Source of the DNA: Methanothrix sp.
GTDB lineage: Archaea; Halobacteriota; Methanosarcinia; Methanotrichales; Methanotrichaceae
Length of the DNA: 5,987 nucleotides
Reading direction: 5' to 3'
Assembly (NCBI GenBank): GCA_028682845.1
Contig: JAJRAT010000081.1
Span: forward strand, 1-5,987
In this document: positions 5,197 to 5,987 of the stretch, piece by piece
Layout of the letters: each line of letters begins with the position of its first letter
How positions within the stretch are numbered: the first letter of the stretch is position 1
Notes under the pieces: model-generated
What the model saw: only the letters and a program-made list of their open reading frames with translations
What the model was told of the DNA's origin: nothing
The model's database searches: none
Made by a program: the position numbers and the translations under genes

Positions 5197-5874
5197 ATGG
5201 ACAAGGAGACGGACAAAGAGAAGATCGATGCCTGCATTTGCATTCTTGAGGAGCTTTATGGAGAGCCCCTGGCCCGGCAGGTTGATACCGTCGATCTGCT
5301 GGTCATGACCATCCTCTCTCAGAACACCAGCGACACCAACAGCCTGAGGGCTTTTGGCCGCCTGAAGACGGCATACTCCGACTACGAAGCTCTTCTGGCC
5401 GCACCTGAGAGCGAGCTGGCCGACGCCATCAGGGCGGGCGGTCTGGCGGAGATCAAGGCCCGACGCATAAGAGAGACGCTGCAAAAGATCAGGCAGGACG
5501 CGGGCGCGATCACGCTCTCCTTTCTGGACGGGATGGACGGCAAGGAGGCCATGAGCTATCTGGTATCGCTGCCGGGCGTGGGACCAAAGACCGCATCCGT
5601 CGTTCTGCTCTTCTCTTTCGGCAAGCATTTTATGCCGGTGGACACGCACGTGCATCGCGTCTCCAGGCGACTGGGACTTGTGCCGGAGAAAGCGAGCGTG
5701 CAAAAAGCGCAAGAGATCCTGGAGAAGGTCGTTCCGCCTGAGAAATACCTATCACTGCATCTGAATTTGATCCGGCACGGGCGAAGGATTTGCCGGGCGC
5801 GAGGGGCCAAACATGCCGCGTGCGCTCTGCAAAAATGGTGCGACTACTGCACGCGGGCCAAAAGCCTTAAATGA
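5197..5874 (+). CDS. nth: Endonuclease III (DNA glycosylase/AP lyase) with altered Fe-S motif
   Basis: Base-excision-repair enzyme that removes oxidised pyrimidines and cleaves the abasic site by beta-elimination. It has 225 residues, a normal length. The helix-hairpin-helix LPGVGPKTA contains the catalytic Lys131, followed 18 residues later by the catalytic Asp149 in PVDTHVHRV, the same spacing as E. coli Lys120/Asp138. LSQNTSD around 40-46 is the usual N-terminal motif. The C-terminal iron-sulfur loop is unusual. The canonical pattern is C-x6-C-x2-C-x5-C, but here Cys199, Cys209 and Cys215 align with ligands 1, 3 and 4 while position 2 is His206. An additional Cys218 follows. The cluster may use the His, or Cys218, or be altered or lost. 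ATG at 5197 is the first sensible start. A tRNA-Glu gene begins 24 bases after its stop codon. Confidence 0.94.
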   Translation: MDKETDKEKIDACICILEELYGEPLARQVDTVDLLVMTILSQNTSDTNSLRAFGRLKTAYSDYEALLAAPESELADAIRAGGLAEIKARRIRETLQKIRQDAGAITLSFLDGMDGKEAMSYLVSLPGVGPKTASVVLLFSFGKHFMPVDTHVHRVSRRLGLVPEKASVQKAQEILEKVVPPEKYLSLHLNLIRHGRRICRARGAKHAACALQKWCDYCTRAKSLK

Positions 5875-5876
5875 TA
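5866..5876 (+). promoter_or_regulatory. Possible TATA box of tRNA-Glu, overlapping the nth stop codon
   Basis: CTTAAATGATA is centred about 28 bp before the tRNA-Glu 5' end, the right spacing for an archaeal box A, and it includes the last Lys codon and stop of nth. It is a weaker match than the tRNA-Val box; co-transcription with nth followed by processing is the alternative. Confidence 0.35.
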
Positions 5877-5898
5877 GTATGATCTACCCCCAATCCGC

Positions 5899-5973
5899 GC
5901 TCCTGTAGTGTAGCTCGGCCAATCATGAAGGACTCTCACTCCTTCGACTCGGGTTCAAATCCCGACGGGAGCA
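5899..5973 (+). tRNA. tRNA-Glu (anticodon CTC)
   Basis: A 75-nt cloverleaf. The acceptor stem GCTCCTG pairs with CGGGAGC (one T-G wobble), followed by discriminator A. The anticodon stem AAGGA/TCCTT encloses the loop CTCTCAC, giving anticodon CTC at 5935-5937, which reads GAG. The T arm TCGGG-TTCAAAT-CCCGA is perfect. The GTAGTGTAG D-arm sequence is typical of archaeal tRNA-Glu. There is no intron and no encoded CCA. A short TTTT follows at 5980-5983 near the window edge. Confidence 0.96.
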
Positions 5974-5987
5974 TATAATTTTCAAAT

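Noticed and set aside
5104..5712. 202-codon minus-strand frame opposite nth
   Set aside because: Antisense to a clear endonuclease III gene; no recognisable motifs and it would run through the divergent promoter.
1..5987. CRISPR arrays, insertion sequences, toxin-antitoxin or defence systems
   Set aside because: No spaced direct repeats, transposase motifs, or defence-type domains are visible; every long frame is explained by housekeeping or transport genes.

Overview
The window comes from a euryarchaeon, most probably an acetate-using methanogen of the Methanothrix (Methanosaeta) type. This is inferred from several features. Neither tRNA gene encodes CCA. Promoters look like archaeal BRE/TATA elements about 25 bp upstream of transcripts or start codons. 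GTG and TTG starts are common, and the ribosome-binding sites match the archaeal anti-SD. An IMPase-family phosphatase sits next to NAD kinase, as in methanogens. The genus is a guess from protein style and base composition; no search was run.

Left part (1-1579, minus strand): a two-gene operon. An IMPase-family sugar/nucleotide phosphatase (730-1551) is read first and overlaps the start of NAD kinase (746 to beyond the left edge). In Methanocaldococcus the equivalent domains are fused in one bifunctional NADP phosphatase/NAD kinase (MJ0917). Here they are separate but overlapping, so the pair may set the NAD(H)/NADP(H) balance together.

Centre (1580-3608, plus strand): an AT-rich intergenic region with a TATA box inside a perfect inverted repeat, then a 31-codon membrane micro-protein gene missing from ordinary ORF calls, then a sodium:solute symporter. 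The stop codon of the small gene lies inside the Shine-Dalgarno of the symporter, so the two look translationally coupled. The pair resembles a transporter with a small accessory subunit; acetate or another monocarboxylate is the plausible substrate. Two hairpins follow the symporter, the second large and ending at the promoter of tRNA-Val(TAC) (3639-3712).

Right part (3713-5987): a minus-strand MgtC/DUF4010 membrane protein is divergent from endonuclease III (nth), with a symmetric AT-rich bidirectional promoter between them. Nth keeps its catalytic Lys and Asp but has His in place of one of the four usual iron-sulfur cysteines, with a spare Cys nearby. A tRNA-Glu(CTC) gene closes the window, its likely promoter overlapping the end of nth.

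There are no CRISPR arrays, insertion sequences or defence genes. The most unusual items are the coupled micro-protein/symporter pair, the TATA-flanking operator-like repeat, the split NADP-phosphatase/NAD-kinase pair and the altered Fe-S motif of Nth.
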